Assembly (NCBI GenBank): GCA_025454125.1
Contig: JALOPA010000185.1
Location: 1-5,839, forward strand
Direction: 5' to 3'
DNA: 5,839 bases
DNA from: Thermodesulfobacteriota bacterium
GTDB taxonomy: Bacteria > Desulfobacterota > DSM-4660 > Desulfatiglandales > HGW-15
A model generated the notes under the pieces. The model saw nothing but the letters and a program-made list of their open reading frames with translations. It ran no database searches and had not been told where the DNA came from. This document shows, one piece after another, positions 5,833 to 5,839 of the stretch (positions are counted from its first letter, which is position 1; each line of letters begins with the position of its first letter). A program made the position numbers and the translations under genes.

Positions 5833-5839
5833 CGGAAAC

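Overview
The window looks like part of a chromosome from an anaerobic bacterium, most likely Desulfobacterota (former Deltaproteobacteria: sulfate reducers, syntrophs and relatives). This is an inference from four things: fairly GC-rich coding DNA, an aryl-CoA-ligase-like gene facing a UbiD/UbiX pair, a short interspersed element with GATGG...CCATC ends and CCCGC/GCGGG hairpins, and degenerate AGGCACAAAG repeats. I cannot name a species.

Layout, left to right. (1) 1-210, minus: the first 70 codons of an ABC-transporter ATPase that runs off the left edge. (2) 211-362: a short divergent intergenic region. (3) 363-2021, plus: an AMP-forming aryl-acid adenylate/CoA ligase related to the EntE/DhbE group. 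(4) 2066-3166, plus: a 366-residue protein of no function I recognise, 44 bases downstream and probably cotranscribed. (5) A second unit converges from the right with only 22 bases between the two. In its own reading order it is a UbiD-family decarboxylase (5682-4309, TTG start), the flavin prenyltransferase UbiX (4312-3713, ATGA overlap with ubiD), and a small protein of the CTP-dependent riboflavin kinase (DUF120) fold (3557-3189). (6) 5683-5839: upstream region of ubiD, with AGGCACAAAG repeats at the right edge.

How the genes may work together. UbiX joins a dimethylallyl group to FMN to make prenylated FMN, the cofactor of UbiD enzymes. The third gene belongs to a family whose archaeal members make FMN from riboflavin with CTP. 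The minus unit could therefore hold FMN synthesis, FMN prenylation and prFMN-dependent (de)carboxylation. The facing ligase would activate an aromatic acid as substrate or product. This pathway is inferred; the substrate cannot be read from the sequence.

The most striking structural feature is a MITE-like element of about 133 bp (3580-3712) at the junction of ubiX and the DUF120 gene, flanked by a duplicated ATCTTAATTG. Removing one 139-base repeat unit by eye restores a DUF120 reading frame that starts at an ATG inside the end of ubiX (3744) and runs without a stop through the missing first beta-strand. The insertion thus appears to have cut the natural start off this gene, which now depends on a GTG (3557), a rare ATT codon, or is dying. 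A second oddity is that UbiD residues expected to bind the prFMN metal appear substituted.
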